NCBI RefSeq assembly: GCF_001307105.1
Contig: NZ_LGYN01000001.1
Location: forward strand, 434,001 to 498,000
DNA from: Bacillus australimaris
GTDB taxonomy: Bacteria; Bacillota; Bacilli; Bacillales; Bacillaceae
Direction of reading: 5' to 3'
DNA: 64,000 bases
Below, one piece after another: positions 36,302-45,269 of the stretch (positions are counted from its first letter, which is position 1; each line of letters starts with the position of its first letter). The position numbers were made by a program, and so were the translations under genes. Below the pieces are notes generated by a model. The model ran no database searches, was not told the origin of the DNA, and saw only the letters and a program-made list of their open reading frames with translations.

Positions 36302-36345
36302 AGTTAAGATAACTTAATTATAAACATAACTTTATGATTAATCAA
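36302..36345 (-). promoter_or_regulatory. Promoter and putative operator of the MarR gene
   Basis: Minus strand: -35 TTGATT (36345-36340), 17 bp, -10 TATAAT (36322-36317), then the palindrome AGTTATCTTAACT (36314-36302) over the expected transcript start. Confidence 0.7.
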
Positions 36346-36386
36346 GAAAAAATCCCCATCTTATAAAAAGATAGGGAAATTGTCTA

Positions 36387-37112
36387 TTATGCCTCTTCTT
36401 TAGGGGTAGGCACTGCGCAAACACCATCTGCACAGGCCGCTTCAAATGAATTGGCAGCCTCTTTCTCAGCCTGATCTGCTTCCTCTGTCCAAGCCGTTTC
36501 AAGTGCACGCAGGAAGGTCTCAGCTGGCTGTGCACCCGCAACTGAGTATTTGTTATTGATCAAGAAAAACGGAACAGCTTGAATACCCAGCTGTCTCGCT
36601 TCCTTTTCATCTTCTCGTACATGATCTGAAAATTCTTCGCCGCTTAAAACTTGCTGTACTTCCTTCAAATCAAGACCTGCTTTTTCTGCTATTTCTAGAA
36701 GGATTTGACGATCACCAACATGCTTTCCATCTGTAAAATACGCTTGAAATAGCTCTTCCATGACGAAATCACCTTTCCCCTTTTGACCAGCATATTGCGC
36801 CAATCGATGGGCATCAAAGGTGTTGGTCAACACGAGCGGATCGAATTGAAAATCGATTCCTTTCTCTTTGCCGGCCTGCTTCACCTGCTCATTCATCGCC
36901 ATTGCCCGGCTGCGGCTCATGCCATATTTTTTGACAAGCATATCGTGAACGTCATGATCGACATCAAGAGGCGCATGTGGATCCAGCTCAAAGCTTTTAA
37001 ACTCTATCTCTACCTGCTCATTCTCTGGGAATTGTCCAAGCGCTGTTTCCAGCTGTTTTTTTCCTATATAACAAAAAGGACAGGCGATATCTGACCAAAT
37101 TTGTACTTTCAT
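36387..37112 (-). CDS. DsbA/FrnE-family thioredoxin-fold oxidoreductase
   Basis: 241 residues, cytoplasmic. Thioredoxin fold with CPFC near residue 11 (SDIACPFCYIGKK) and a helical insertion; GIQAVPFFLINN carries the cis-Pro. FrnE/YwbO-like proteins are disulfide oxidoreductases linked to stress. The C-terminus has another two Cys (AACADGVCAVP). Transcribed from a promoter embedded in a strong palindrome. Confidence 0.85.
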   Translation of the reverse strand: MKVQIWSDIACPFCYIGKKQLETALGQFPENEQVEIEFKSFELDPHAPLDVDHDVHDMLVKKYGMSRSRAMAMNEQVKQAGKEKGIDFQFDPLVLTNTFDAHRLAQYAGQKGKGDFVMEELFQAYFTDGKHVGDRQILLEIAEKAGLDLKEVQQVLSGEEFSDHVREDEKEARQLGIQAVPFFLINNKYSVAGAQPAETFLRALETAWTEEADQAEKEAANSFEAACADGVCAVPTPKEEA

Positions 37113-37148
37113 CTTCATCTTCCTTCCGTGCTGTGCTTTTTCTTTAAC

Positions 37149-37187
37149 GATGTAACAATTATAGTTACATCAAATCATTTATGTCAA
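37149..37187 (-). promoter_or_regulatory. Promoter with an 8-bp palindrome around the -10 of the DsbA-like gene
   Basis: Perfect inverted repeat GATGTAAC-N7-GTTACATC (37149-37171). On the minus strand the loop contains -10 TATAAT (37163-37158); the -35 TTGACA is at 37187-37182 with an 18-bp spacer. A repressor bound here would block the promoter directly. Confidence 0.75.
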
Positions 37188-37209
37188 GATTCTGCTCTTG
37201 ATTTAGACG

Positions 37210-37244
37210 AAAAAAGCCTTTCCTTCTTAGTAAGGAAAGGCTTT
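37210..37244 (-). terminator. Terminator after hxlB
   Basis: 14-bp stem AAAGCCTTTCCTT / AAGGAAAGGCTTT with T run on the minus strand. Confidence 0.85.
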
Positions 37245-37252
37245 GAAGATAT

Positions 37253-37810
37253 CTATTCTAAATTCGCATGGTGACCGTACATCGTATGTGTGTCGAGTTC
37301 TTTCATTTCCATTAACCGTAAAATAACCGCATCGTACATGAGAAGAAGCGATTGTTCAAATAGTGAACCCATCGGCTGAATGGTATGATGACTTCCTTCC
37401 TGTTGATCCTTTGGCGCACCTGACAGTAAGATGACTTCATCCGACAGATCAGCTATAGGTGACTCAGCTGAAAGCGTGAAAGCTGCCACTTTTCCGCCAA
37501 TTGCTTTTGCCTTTTTTGTGAGCACAAGCAACGTCTCTGTTCGACCAGAGCCGCTCCCTACAATCAAGAGATCCTCTTCTGTAAAGGAAGGTGTATTCGT
37601 TTCACCGATGACATAAGCCTCTATGCCAATATGCGTAAGTCTCATCGCAAACGATTTCCCCATCAAGCCAGACCTGCCTGCACCTGCTACAAAGACCTTT
37701 CTTGCAGCTAAAATGCTTGAGACAAGACGCTCCGCTTGTTCGTCTTGAATAGCGGGCGAGTGCTCAGAAAGCTCATTCAAAATGGCCTTCACATAGTCAC
37801 TAATTTTCAT
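37253..37810 (-). CDS. hxlB: 6-phospho-3-hexuloisomerase
   Basis: 185 residues, SIS domain with VFVAGAGRSGLMGKSFAMRL (about residues 34-53) and GSGSGRTETLL (about 86). Converts 3-hexulose 6-phosphate to fructose 6-phosphate, the second step of the ribulose monophosphate pathway for formaldehyde. Overlaps hxlA by 4 bp. Confidence 0.94.
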   Translation of the reverse strand: MKISDYVKAILNELSEHSPAIQDEQAERLVSSILAARKVFVAGAGRSGLMGKSFAMRLTHIGIEAYVIGETNTPSFTEEDLLIVGSGSGRTETLLVLTKKAKAIGGKVAAFTLSAESPIADLSDEVILLSGAPKDQQEGSHHTIQPMGSLFEQSLLLMYDAVILRLMEMKELDTHTMYGHHANLE

Positions 37811-38439
37811 GATTGTGCGATCAACTGCTTCATTTGTGCAGCCACTTCTGCTTTATTGTCCTGGCTTGCGATACCGCCGCCGACAATGATTAGATCAGGA
37901 TTTAATTTCACAACTTCAGGTAACGTATCAAGCTTAATGCCGCCTGCAATAGCTGTTTTCGCCTGTTTGACCACTTGTTTAATCGTCATAAGGTCAGCAA
38001 ATGAGTTTTGACCAACCGCTTGTAGGTCATAGCCTGTGTGTACACAAATATAATCGACTCCCAGCTCATCCAGCTCTTTTGCACGGCCTGCGATATCTTT
38101 GATACCAATCATATCAACTAAAATCTGTTTTCCTCTTGCTTTCGCTTCTTTCACCGCTCCTTGAATGGACATATCTTCTGCAGCTGCAAGAATGGTGACG
38201 ATATCTGCTCCAGCTTCGGATGCCTGCTGCACTTCATAACCGGCAGCATCCATAATTTTCAGATCAGCGAGCACACGTAAATTCGGAAAAGCCTGTTTGA
38301 CTTCTTTTACAGCACGAAGCCCTTCGTTAATCACAACAGGTGTACCAATTTCGACCACATCAATGGATGCTTCTACTTCTTTGATCAGTTCAATTGCTTC
38401 TGGTATATTCACTAAATCTAATGCTAATTGTAATTTCAT
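37807..38439 (-). CDS. hxlA: 3-hexulose-6-phosphate synthase
   Basis: 210 residues, TIM barrel of the orotidine-phosphate decarboxylase superfamily: LQLALDLVN, VLADLKIMDAAGYEV (active-site DxKxxD) and a C-terminal IIVGGGIA. Joins formaldehyde to ribulose 5-phosphate. Start ATG 38439 (a TTG one codon earlier is possible). First gene of hxlAB, with hxlR just upstream in the same direction. Confidence 0.95.
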   Translation of the reverse strand: MKLQLALDLVNIPEAIELIKEVEASIDVVEIGTPVVINEGLRAVKEVKQAFPNLRVLADLKIMDAAGYEVQQASEAGADIVTILAAAEDMSIQGAVKEAKARGKQILVDMIGIKDIAGRAKELDELGVDYICVHTGYDLQAVGQNSFADLMTIKQVVKQAKTAIAGGIKLDTLPEVVKLNPDLIIVGGGIASQDNKAEVAAQMKQLIAQS

Positions 38440-38518
38440 CAACTGTCACTCCCGTTTTTTCATCTCGTCTTCAAGAGCTCCGCGGATGATGCATCTTGAA
38501 TCTTTCTTGCATGGAACG

Positions 38519-38580
38519 AGTATAACAACAGAAATGAAGCAATCCAAGTACGCACTTTTTTTTTACATACTATACTTTTT
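38519..38580 (-). promoter_or_regulatory. hxlAB promoter and likely HxlR-binding region
   Basis: Minus strand: -35 TTGGAT (38547-38542), 17 bp, -10 TATACT (38524-38519). Just upstream of the -35 (38549-38580) are repeated GTA/TAC-rich segments with an A tract, the place where HxlR activates in B. subtilis. The exact operator cannot be fixed by eye. Confidence 0.6.
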
Positions 38581-38637
38581 CGCATATGGTTACAAAAAAG
38601 ATACTGTCTTTTGGCCAGTATCTCAGTGTGAATGAAA

Positions 38638-38684
38638 AGAAGACAAAGGGCGAAAATAAAGTTATTTTCGCCCTTTGTCTACAA
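38638..38684. terminator. Strong hairpin terminator between hxlR and hxlAB
   Basis: Long stem formed by AGACAAAGGGCGAAAATAA and its complement (38641-38680), T-rich on the hxlR side. Confidence 0.85.
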
Positions 38685-38696
38685 TCGGTGGTATGA

Positions 38697-39053
38697 CTAT
38701 TTATCGTCCTTTAAAAAATTGCTATCGAGATACTGTTTTCCCCAATCATACATCGCCTCTAAAATCGGCATTAAGCTTTCTCCAAGTTCTGTGAGAGAAT
38801 ACTCAACCTTTGGCGGGACGACAGGATAAACCTCCCGGTGCACAATGTGATCTTCCTCTAATTCTCTTAGCTGATTGACAAGCATTCTTTGCGTAATCCC
38901 TGGCATTAACGACTTTAACTCACCAAAACGTTTTGTCCCTTCTCTGCCAAGGTGCCATAAAATCAGCATTTTCCACTTACCGCCGATAATATTCAGCGTC
39001 AGCTCTTTTTCGCAATTGAACACTTTATTTTCCATTCGTGATGACAACAACAT
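38697..39053 (-). CDS. hxlR: HxlR, formaldehyde-responsive activator of hxlAB
   Basis: About 118 residues. Winged helix of the HxlR family with [20 protein letters not shown] (N-terminal), the [16 protein letters not shown] recognition region and [17 protein letters not shown] wing, nearly the B. subtilis protein. The start is ATG 39053 or one of two TTG codons following it, since AAAGGAG is close to the ATG. Confidence 0.92.
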   Translation of the reverse strand: MLLSSRMENKVFNCEKELTLNIIGGKWKMLILWHLGREGTKRFGELKSLMPGITQRMLVNQLRELEEDHIVHREVYPVVPPKVEYSLTELGESLMPILEAMYDWGKQYLDSNFLKDDK

Positions 39054-39128
39054 ACACTCCTTTAATAACAAACCACTTAGGTTTTATCATAACTGCAACA
39101 AAATGGATTGTCGAACATACGGTCTTCG

Positions 39129-39995
39129 TTATTGATTTTGTTTTTTGACAAAAGCCATCACAGCCTCCGTCATTTTTTGTGCTTCTTTAGGCGCTCTGTC
39201 TGATCCAAACCATTTATTAAGGTCACTGTGGCTCAGTGTATGCACCCGAAAAACAAACCGAGAGCCTTTGTCATGATTCAGTTTTTCAGCAAACCGGTAC
39301 ACTTCAGGATTTTCCCAGCGTGTCACCAAATAGACAGGCGGTAAATTCGCTTGATTCATATAAGTGACAGGTGATGCCTTTGTCCAATTTTTTTCTTGTT
39401 TGCCAAATACTTTTTTATACGATGGTATGGCTTGTATAAATTGATTGATGTTTAGCGGTCCATCTAAAATAACGATGGAATTGATCGTTTTTGATGACAG
39501 CCCTACACGTTTTAAGTAGGTCGAATCTGTGGCAACCAATGCCGTCAAATGACCGCCCGCCGAGTGACCCATGACATTGATTTTTGATGGATCGATTTGA
39601 TACTCATCCGCATGATCCTTGACCCATTTAATGGCATGTGCCGTATCATCTGCCATCTGCTCATAGTTGGCATTAGGGTGAAGCCGGTAATTCATTGAGA
39701 CAAAGACATATCCCTGACGAGTAAAATAGTCAGCCTTCGAAGCAACTCTATTCTTATCGCCGCCTGTCCAGCCGCCGCCATGGAGATAGATCATGACTGG
39801 ATGCTTCTTTTTGACTTCATTTTTGCCCTTCGGCATATACATATCGAGAGTTTGCTGTTTGTTTTGTGTGTCTGCATAATGGATGTTCGTCGTCGGCTTA
39901 GGCTGGTTGAAACGGAACACAAAGAATGCGCAAACCAATAAGCCAGCGATGACCGCCGCAAATAAGAGCCATTTCATGATTCGATTCAATGTCAT
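39129..39995 (-). CDS. Membrane-anchored alpha/beta hydrolase (BD-FAE/lipase type)
   Basis: 288 residues. N-terminal membrane anchor (about residues 7-25), then an alpha/beta hydrolase with the oxyanion HGGGWTGGDKNR block, nucleophile GHSAGGH and catalytic His near HSDLNKW. Resembles carboxylesterases such as YvaK-like or kynurenine formamidase-type enzymes; substrate unknown. ATG 39995 has AAAGGTG upstream. Confidence 0.84.
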   Translation of the reverse strand: MTLNRIMKWLLFAAVIAGLLVCAFFVFRFNQPKPTTNIHYADTQNKQQTLDMYMPKGKNEVKKKHPVMIYLHGGGWTGGDKNRVASKADYFTRQGYVFVSMNYRLHPNANYEQMADDTAHAIKWVKDHADEYQIDPSKINVMGHSAGGHLTALVATDSTYLKRVGLSSKTINSIVILDGPLNINQFIQAIPSYKKVFGKQEKNWTKASPVTYMNQANLPPVYLVTRWENPEVYRFAEKLNHDKGSRFVFRVHTLSHSDLNKWFGSDRAPKEAQKMTEAVMAFVKKQNQ

Positions 39996-40032
39996 TGCAC
40001 CTTTCTGTGTTGGGATGGGGAAGGATAAATGT

Positions 40033-40242
40033 TTAAGTACAGACGATATATGGGCGAATTCCAGATGGTTTTCTGCTTGTTGAGTCGCAGATTCTATATG
40101 GGATGCGCAGGGCAATACAATTGATCAAGTCGTCATGTTCATTATACTCTTTAAAGTAGTGAGATTCATTGATTTGGTTTAGATGGGTAAAGTCAAAACC
40201 AGTGATAAATTGCTGGATTTTTTCATCTAATAACCATGCCAT
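40033..40242 (-). CDS. Small protein of unknown function, possibly truncated
   Basis: 69 residues, ATG with TGGAGGAC upstream. The first 45 residues (MAWLLDEKIQQFITG.., EYNEHDDLINCIALRI) look like ordinary protein; the last 24 (YRICDSTSRKPSGIRP..) look out of frame, whereas the frame next to it reads HIESATQQAENHLEF and is open. A 3' frameshift is therefore possible. Paired with the next gene. Confidence 0.5.
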   Translation of the reverse strand: MAWLLDEKIQQFITGFDFTHLNQINESHYFKEYNEHDDLINCIALRIPYRICDSTSRKPSGIRPYIVCT

Positions 40243-40260
40243 AGTTTGTCCTCCAAGAGT

Positions 40261-40608
40261 TTATTGTATAAGTGCAATGATTCGTTTTCTTGTTTCTTCA
40301 TTGTATTGAACATAGGAATGTAATAAAGGATACGATTCAAGAATATGTTGAAACGTTTTGATTTGTGGATATTGTTCTTCAAATGACTGCTGCAGCACCT
40401 TTAATTGTCTTTTCGGTATCCGTTTGTTATCGACCACATAACTCAAACTGCCTGCCACAAGTGTGAAAAACATATAAAAATCTCCGGAGCACATTCCGGT
40501 TTCTTCCTCAAAAGAGACGATATCATCTGGATAAACGGAATGAAATAAGTATTGATAGCGCTGTTGCAAATCATTGATTAAGTCTTTTTTATCTTGTCTG
40601 ACGTTCAT
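40261..40608 (-). CDS. Uncharacterised small protein
   Basis: 115 residues, predicted helical, starts at ATG with AAAGGT upstream. Contains a hydrophobic FYMFFTLVAGSLSYVV segment (about residues 45-60). It has no motif I recognise. Small, AT-rich and in a group of similar unknown genes (40033-41314), as often seen for immunity proteins, but no toxin gene is visible. Confidence 0.6.
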   Translation of the reverse strand: MNVRQDKKDLINDLQQRYQYLFHSVYPDDIVSFEEETGMCSGDFYMFFTLVAGSLSYVVDNKRIPKRQLKVLQQSFEEQYPQIKTFQHILESYPLLHSYVQYNEETRKRIIALIQ

Positions 40609-40699
40609 AGACCTTTACACCTTTCTCTCAATGCTTTTTAAGATACTCATTAAATCGTCCTCAGTAATTGTTACTCCTCTATTCAAACCGCATGTTACA

Positions 40700-41314
40700 T
40701 TACGAATAATTAGATAGCATTAGAGTGAAATATTCATTGAATGTTTTTTCATCCTTCAATAACAGCTCTAACCAATTTGCTAAAACAGGGTGATTCAATG
40801 GTTTCCATCCTTCTTCTAATAACATATTTTTTGCAGAATCTTTTGTTGATACCATACCTATTATACAAATTTCCATATCTCTATCTGCCCAAATCGCCCA
40901 CTGCAAAGAATGAGATAACCAGATCACTATATTCGAGTTCGTAATGATATTATCAGCTATGGAACCATTTGGGTGCATCCAGAGGGCATTTACATAATCC
41001 TCACCTGAAATGTTTACACTCGCTTTCAGCCAATGATAATAGCCAAATTATTCCAAATAATATTCAGTTGGATCTGGTTGAAGGACTCCAGTCAAAAATT
41101 CTCTATCTTGTGTAACAGTTGATAACTCTTTTATGGTTGGTAAAATATCATCACTCAATGCCCAATCAAACTCTTGAAACAAAAAACAATCCATATTCTG
41201 ACGAAAAACTTGTTGTGGCAGTTTTTTATCTTGATCAAATACACGATCCACTAAGTTCTGATAGAACCTGAATTCTTTTTCTGAACGAACAAATAAGTGC
41301 TCAAGCTGCTTCAA
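40700..41314 (-). pseudogene. Unknown gene interrupted by one in-frame stop codon
   Basis: Reading from ATG 41314 the frame runs 88 codons to TAA at 41050-41048 and then, in the same frame, another 115 codons to 40700 (FGYYHWLKASVNISG.., ending EYFTLMLSNYS). Both parts are of similar composition and codon use, so this was a single protein of about 204 residues broken by one nonsense change or a sequencing error. No family recognised. Confidence 0.72.
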
Positions 41315-41415
41315 GCCAATGCCCCCTTTCTACATCATTCATGTGATTTTTCGTTCTTTCTCTAAAATAAATCCGTATATCATCATTTTATCAATACTTC
41401 TTCTTTTTTCCATAT

Positions 41416-41441
41416 AAAAAAGCATCCTAAACGGATGCTTC
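41416..41441 (-). terminator. Terminator overlapping the beta-lactamase stop
   Basis: AAGCATCC / GGATGCTT with T run on the minus strand. The last codons of the beta-lactamase, including its TAG, are inside the stem. Confidence 0.75.
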
Positions 41442-42215
41442 TATCAAATGATATTTTTTTAAAATACGATAAGTGATTTCTTTTGCTTCTATACCGGTGC
41501 CTTCAATATTTGTGGCGAAGATGTAGGTTTTGTTTTTATGTTTGAGGAAGCCTACGTACCAGCCGATGCCTGAGCCGGAGCCTGTTTTTCCGTATAGAGT
41601 GGCATTTTCCTCTTCTTCTTGTATCATCATTCGTTTGACCGTTCTCATGGCAGATAGGTCAAATGGGAGACTTTCTTCATATAGCTGTTTGAGGAAATGG
41701 ACTTGTTCTATTGAAGAAATGCGCAACGAACTGCTTAACCAAAATTGATCGATTCCGCCAGATATGTCTTCATTGCCATAGTGAATGGCTTTCACCCAAT
41801 GGCTCATGTGTTCTTCCCCGATGTCACGCGCCATGGCTTGATAGTACCAGACGACTGAATCTCTCATGCCAGAGCCCAGTGTATGATCCTTATTCCAGTT
41901 ATCAATTTCTCTTTTTACTCCGTCCCAATATTTGATGTCATATTCATCTCTCACCGCGCCGGTTTGGAGTCCGATGAGGGCATTTGCCACTTTAAATGTT
42001 GATTGTGGGGCAAAGCGCTTATTCGCTCTTTTTTTGTTATATACCCATGGCGATTTTTCTTTTACTTCTTGTATCACAAATGTGCCTTCCCTGTCTTTCA
42101 AGAATTCATCTACTGACCATGCTGGTGATGTTCCCTCACTTGATGACGGGTGACCGATACAAAGCGTCATCAGCATAATGGAGGAAACCAGCCATTTCAT
42201 ATGCTTTTTCTTCAA
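41427..42215 (-). CDS. Class D beta-lactamase (BPU/BSU type)
   Basis: 262 residues from TTG 42215 (AAGGAGTGG upstream). Signal or anchor in the first 25 residues. Class D motifs are complete: STFK with Ser72 and Lys75, SVV in DSVVWYYQ, YGN (HYGNEDISGG) and KTGSG. This is the class described in Gram-positive bacilli including B. pumilus. It opens the beta-lactam ring through an acyl-enzyme. No regulator is beside it. Confidence 0.93.
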   Translation of the reverse strand: MKKKHMKWLVSSIMLMTLCIGHPSSSEGTSPAWSVDEFLKDREGTFVIQEVKEKSPWVYNKKRANKRFAPQSTFKVANALIGLQTGAVRDEYDIKYWDGVKREIDNWNKDHTLGSGMRDSVVWYYQAMARDIGEEHMSHWVKAIHYGNEDISGGIDQFWLSSSLRISSIEQVHFLKQLYEESLPFDLSAMRTVKRMMIQEEEENATLYGKTGSGSGIGWYVGFLKHKNKTYIFATNIEGTGIEAKEITYRILKKYHLIEASV

Positions 42216-42305
42216 AAAAACCACTCCTTCTCCCATGATTTGTATCGATTGTAGCATGCCTGAGCGAGGAGACATAAGGTACGCTTGTCCTCTTTTCTAC
42301 CAAAT

Positions 42306-42331
42306 AAAAAAAGCCGGTTTCATCCGGCTTT
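42306..42331 (-). terminator. Terminator after the acyl-CoA dehydrogenase-like gene
   Basis: AAAGCCGG / CCGGCTTT stem with a T run on the minus strand. Confidence 0.8.
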
Positions 42332-42340
42332 CTGATCATA

Positions 42341-43504
42341 TTAGCTTTCTTTTTTCTCTTCAATGGCCTGCTTTGCGATTTTTGAAATCGTCATATCATC
42401 CATTGGCGGGTTATGAAGTCCAGCACGAATATCGCGATAGTAACGCTGTAGCGGACAGCCGAGACTTAGGCTTTTCGCGCCAACTAAACGCATGGCTTTA
42501 TCGACCACTTGCAGACTATGATTGACGACTGTATGTTTCACAACACCAAATTCATTGTTTAACAGTTCTCTTTTCTCTGGATGCTCATACAACGCTGCCG
42601 CTGAATAAATGACGTGACGTGCTTGCTTGAGCAGTAAATCGATTTCACCAATCAGTGTTTGGACATTTGGCAGATCACTAATCGTTCCGCTGATACTGTT
42701 CGGTGAATGTGTGATGGCATACTGAACAGCATAGTCTCTTGCCGCTTGCGCAATCCCTAAATAGCAGGAAGGAATATGAGCGATCCAAGGATTTAGCATA
42801 CCGCCCCGAGGCCCTTTATGCACTTCAACAAGCATGTCATCTGAGACCTTTACCTGATCTAAGATTAAATCATGGCTTTCTGTTCCTCTCATGCCCACAA
42901 CATCCCATGTTTCTTCTATAGATATACCTTCTGTGTCACGGTGAATTAAGAAAAATCCCATTGCCTCTTTTTCTTCAATCCACACGCCAACTAAAAAGTA
43001 TGTGAGCGCTGGTGACATCGTTGTGAAAATTTTACGTCCATTGATCACCCATTGATCACCTGATCTAACCGCTGTTGTCCCAGGCTTGCCACCTCTTGTT
43101 GGACTGCCTGTCTGCGCCTCACTCACAGCACGGTTGACAAGAGCGCCCTTCTTCACTTCTTCCGCAAAGAATTGCAGCTGCTTCTCACTCCATTGTTTCT
43201 TTTCATAAATTTCGCCTACTACCCCTTGGTGCCAGCCAATCGATAAGGCAGTCGCTCCATCCATACTGCCAAGCGTTTCTTGAAACAGAACCATATCCTT
43301 GACAGATTGACCTCCGCCTCCATATTCACTAGGGAGAGACAAAGTTGTATATCCCATATCTACTAATGATTCGATATTCTTTTTAGGAAAATAAGCGCCT
43401 TCATCATGTTCTTTTGCGGTTTGTTCGATCGTTTCACGAAGAGATTCTAGTTGATTGAGCCATGTTTTTTGAAAATCGGTATCGACAAATAATGCTTTAG
43501 ACAA
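42341..43504 (-). CDS. Acyl-CoA dehydrogenase family flavoprotein
   Basis: 387 residues, all three acyl-CoA dehydrogenase domains present (N-terminal helical, beta domain with INGRKIFTTMSPAL, C-terminal helical). The position of the usual catalytic Glu is not conserved as in fatty-acid enzymes, and the closest type is the SfnB/DszC-like group or B. subtilis YdbM. Divergent from an amino-acid ABC importer with a palindrome between them, which suggests a sulfur-uptake role; this is inference. TTG start at 43504. Confidence 0.8.
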   Translation of the reverse strand: MSKALFVDTDFQKTWLNQLESLRETIEQTAKEHDEGAYFPKKNIESLVDMGYTTLSLPSEYGGGGQSVKDMVLFQETLGSMDGATALSIGWHQGVVGEIYEKKQWSEKQLQFFAEEVKKGALVNRAVSEAQTGSPTRGGKPGTTAVRSGDQWVINGRKIFTTMSPALTYFLVGVWIEEKEAMGFFLIHRDTEGISIEETWDVVGMRGTESHDLILDQVKVSDDMLVEVHKGPRGGMLNPWIAHIPSCYLGIAQAARDYAVQYAITHSPNSISGTISDLPNVQTLIGEIDLLLKQARHVIYSAAALYEHPEKRELLNNEFGVVKHTVVNHSLQVVDKAMRLVGAKSLSLGCPLQRYYRDIRAGLHNPPMDDMTISKIAKQAIEEKKES

Positions 43505-43549
43505 AACGTTCCAACTCCTCTGTTTCTCACAATCTATGATATCTTATTT

Positions 43550-43561
43550 TTCCAATTGGAA
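43550..43561. promoter_or_regulatory. Palindrome TTCCAATTGGAA between divergent genes
   Basis: Perfect 12-bp palindrome in the 119-bp gap between the flavoprotein and the ABC operon. It resembles half-sites of CymR (ATTCCAA/TTGGAAT), without the usual 5-bp gap. A -35/-10 pair TTTACT-N17-TAAATT (43573-43601) follows on the plus strand. Confidence 0.45.
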
Positions 43562-43647
43562 TGAATAAAACACACTTTACTTATAGGATTTAATGTGTTA
43601 AATTTTATCAATATTAAGTACATATGTCAAAGGAACGTGATGCTTTT

Positions 43648-44412
43648 ATGATCTCAGCTACTAATCTACATAAATCTTATGGGCAGACCCATGTGTTAAA
43701 AGGCATTGATTTCGCCGTACAAGAAGGTGAAGTGGTCGCAATTATTGGACCGAGCGGATCAGGAAAAACAACACTTCTTCGCAGTTTAAACAGCCTCGAC
43801 ATTCCAGATAAAGGAGAGCTGACTGTTGGAGAAGCAACGATTCAATTTGAACGATACCATAAAAAAGATCTTTTAAAATTAAGACAGCAATCTTCCATGG
43901 TATTTCAGCATTATCACTTGTTTCAAAATAAACGAGCACTTGAAAATATTACAGAAGGATTGATTGTGTCTCAAAACATGTCTAAGAAAGATGCTGAAAA
44001 AGTTGGAGAGCAATTTTTAGCGCGGATTGGACTGCTGCATAAAAAAGATGCATTTCCGAGTGAATTATCTGGTGGTCAGCAGCAGCGCATTGGAATTGCC
44101 CGTGCTCTTGCGATGAACCCTGCTGTGCTTTTGTTTGATGAACCTACGTCCGCACTGGACCCAGAGATGGTAGGAGAAATCCTTGAAATGATCAAGGATA
44201 TTGCGAGCCAAGGGATGACGATGGTCATTGTGACACATGAAATTTCGTTTGCAAAGGATGTAGCGGATACGGTGATCTTTATGGCAGATGGGGAAATTGT
44301 CGAAAAAGGCTCACCAGAAGACGTCCTGATGAAGCCTCAGCATGAACGAACGAAACAATTTTTATCCAGAATTCATCGTGGAATGTGGCAAGGATCGGAG
44401 GAAGACATATGA
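43648..44412 (+). CDS. Amino-acid-type ABC transporter ATPase
   Basis: 254 residues from ATG 43648; ATG 43624 is also possible, but the protein then carries eight extra residues before the usual [12 protein letters not shown]. Walker [10 protein letters not shown] (about residue 33), Q-loop FQHYHLF, signature LSGGQQQR and Walker [12 protein letters not shown]. First gene of a four-gene importer of the TcyN/YxeO type for sulfur-containing amino acids. Confidence 0.88.
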   Translation: MISATNLHKSYGQTHVLKGIDFAVQEGEVVAIIGPSGSGKTTLLRSLNSLDIPDKGELTVGEATIQFERYHKKDLLKLRQQSSMVFQHYHLFQNKRALENITEGLIVSQNMSKKDAEKVGEQFLARIGLLHKKDAFPSELSGGQQQRIGIARALAMNPAVLLFDEPTSALDPEMVGEILEMIKDIASQGMTMVIVTHEISFAKDVADTVIFMADGEIVEKGSPEDVLMKPQHERTKQFLSRIHRGMWQGSEEDI

Positions 44413-45269
44413 AGCAAAAGACAGCATTCATGACATCTGGTGTCCTTCTGTTTCTCCTCTCTCTTATTGGCTGCAGCAGTGTAAAAACAACAACAGATGA
44501 TGGGAAACAAATTGTGAAAGTCGCACTGAGTGCAGAGGTCAATCCCCCCTTTTTAGCAACAAATGACCGAAACGAACCGATTGGCTATAACATTGATTAT
44601 TTAAATGAAGTGGAAAAAAGACTTCCGCACATACATTTTGATTACATCTTTGGCGAGGAAGAATCCAATTTAATTGGTGTTGGCGCAGGGAAGTTTGAAA
44701 TGGCAGCTAATTGGTTTTTTAGTAACCCTGAACGCGAAAAGCGGTTCCTTTATCCTAAGGTTCCGTACGGCTATTCAATGACAGGCTTAATTGTGAATGA
44801 ATCAAACCAAGATATTCAATCGCTTGAAGATTTGACATCCAAAAAGCTCGCTCCTGTCAGTCCTAGCGGGGGCTTACGTTCGATATTAAATCAATATAAT
44901 GAAGAACATGATCCGGATATTCCGCTGACAACCATTGAAAGCCCTTCAAATGAACTCAACTTAAAGCGCGTTGAAAGCGGACGGTCCGATGCGGCATTTA
45001 TGAACATTTCGACCTTTGATACCATTCAAAAGCATCTGAACCTGAAGGTCAAGGTTGGCGGCATAGTGTCAAAGGAACCCATTTATCTCGTCTTACAGCC
45101 AAGTGAAAAGCAGCTTGCAGAAGATTTGGACCGGGTTACACAAAAGATGATTGATGATGGAACATTGCCTAAGCTTGCCAAAAAGTGGTTTGGGGTTGAT
45201 TTCTTTCAAAATATTGACTACATCTCAGAGCAAGGCTACCAATATGAAGAAAGGAAGGAAGCGTCATGA
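44409..45269 (+). CDS. Substrate-binding lipoprotein of the ABC importer
   Basis: 286 residues. Lipoprotein signal ending LIGC (Cys about 21), then a type 3 solute-binding fold ([26 protein letters not shown] block, first 20: [20 protein letters not shown]). Overlaps the ATPase stop by 4 bp. Likely binds an amino acid or sulfur compound. Confidence 0.88.
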   Translation: MKQKTAFMTSGVLLFLLSLIGCSSVKTTTDDGKQIVKVALSAEVNPPFLATNDRNEPIGYNIDYLNEVEKRLPHIHFDYIFGEEESNLIGVGAGKFEMAANWFFSNPEREKRFLYPKVPYGYSMTGLIVNESNQDIQSLEDLTSKKLAPVSPSGGLRSILNQYNEEHDPDIPLTTIESPSNELNLKRVESGRSDAAFMNISTFDTIQKHLNLKVKVGGIVSKEPIYLVLQPSEKQLAEDLDRVTQKMIDDGTLPKLAKKWFGVDFFQNIDYISEQGYQYEERKEAS

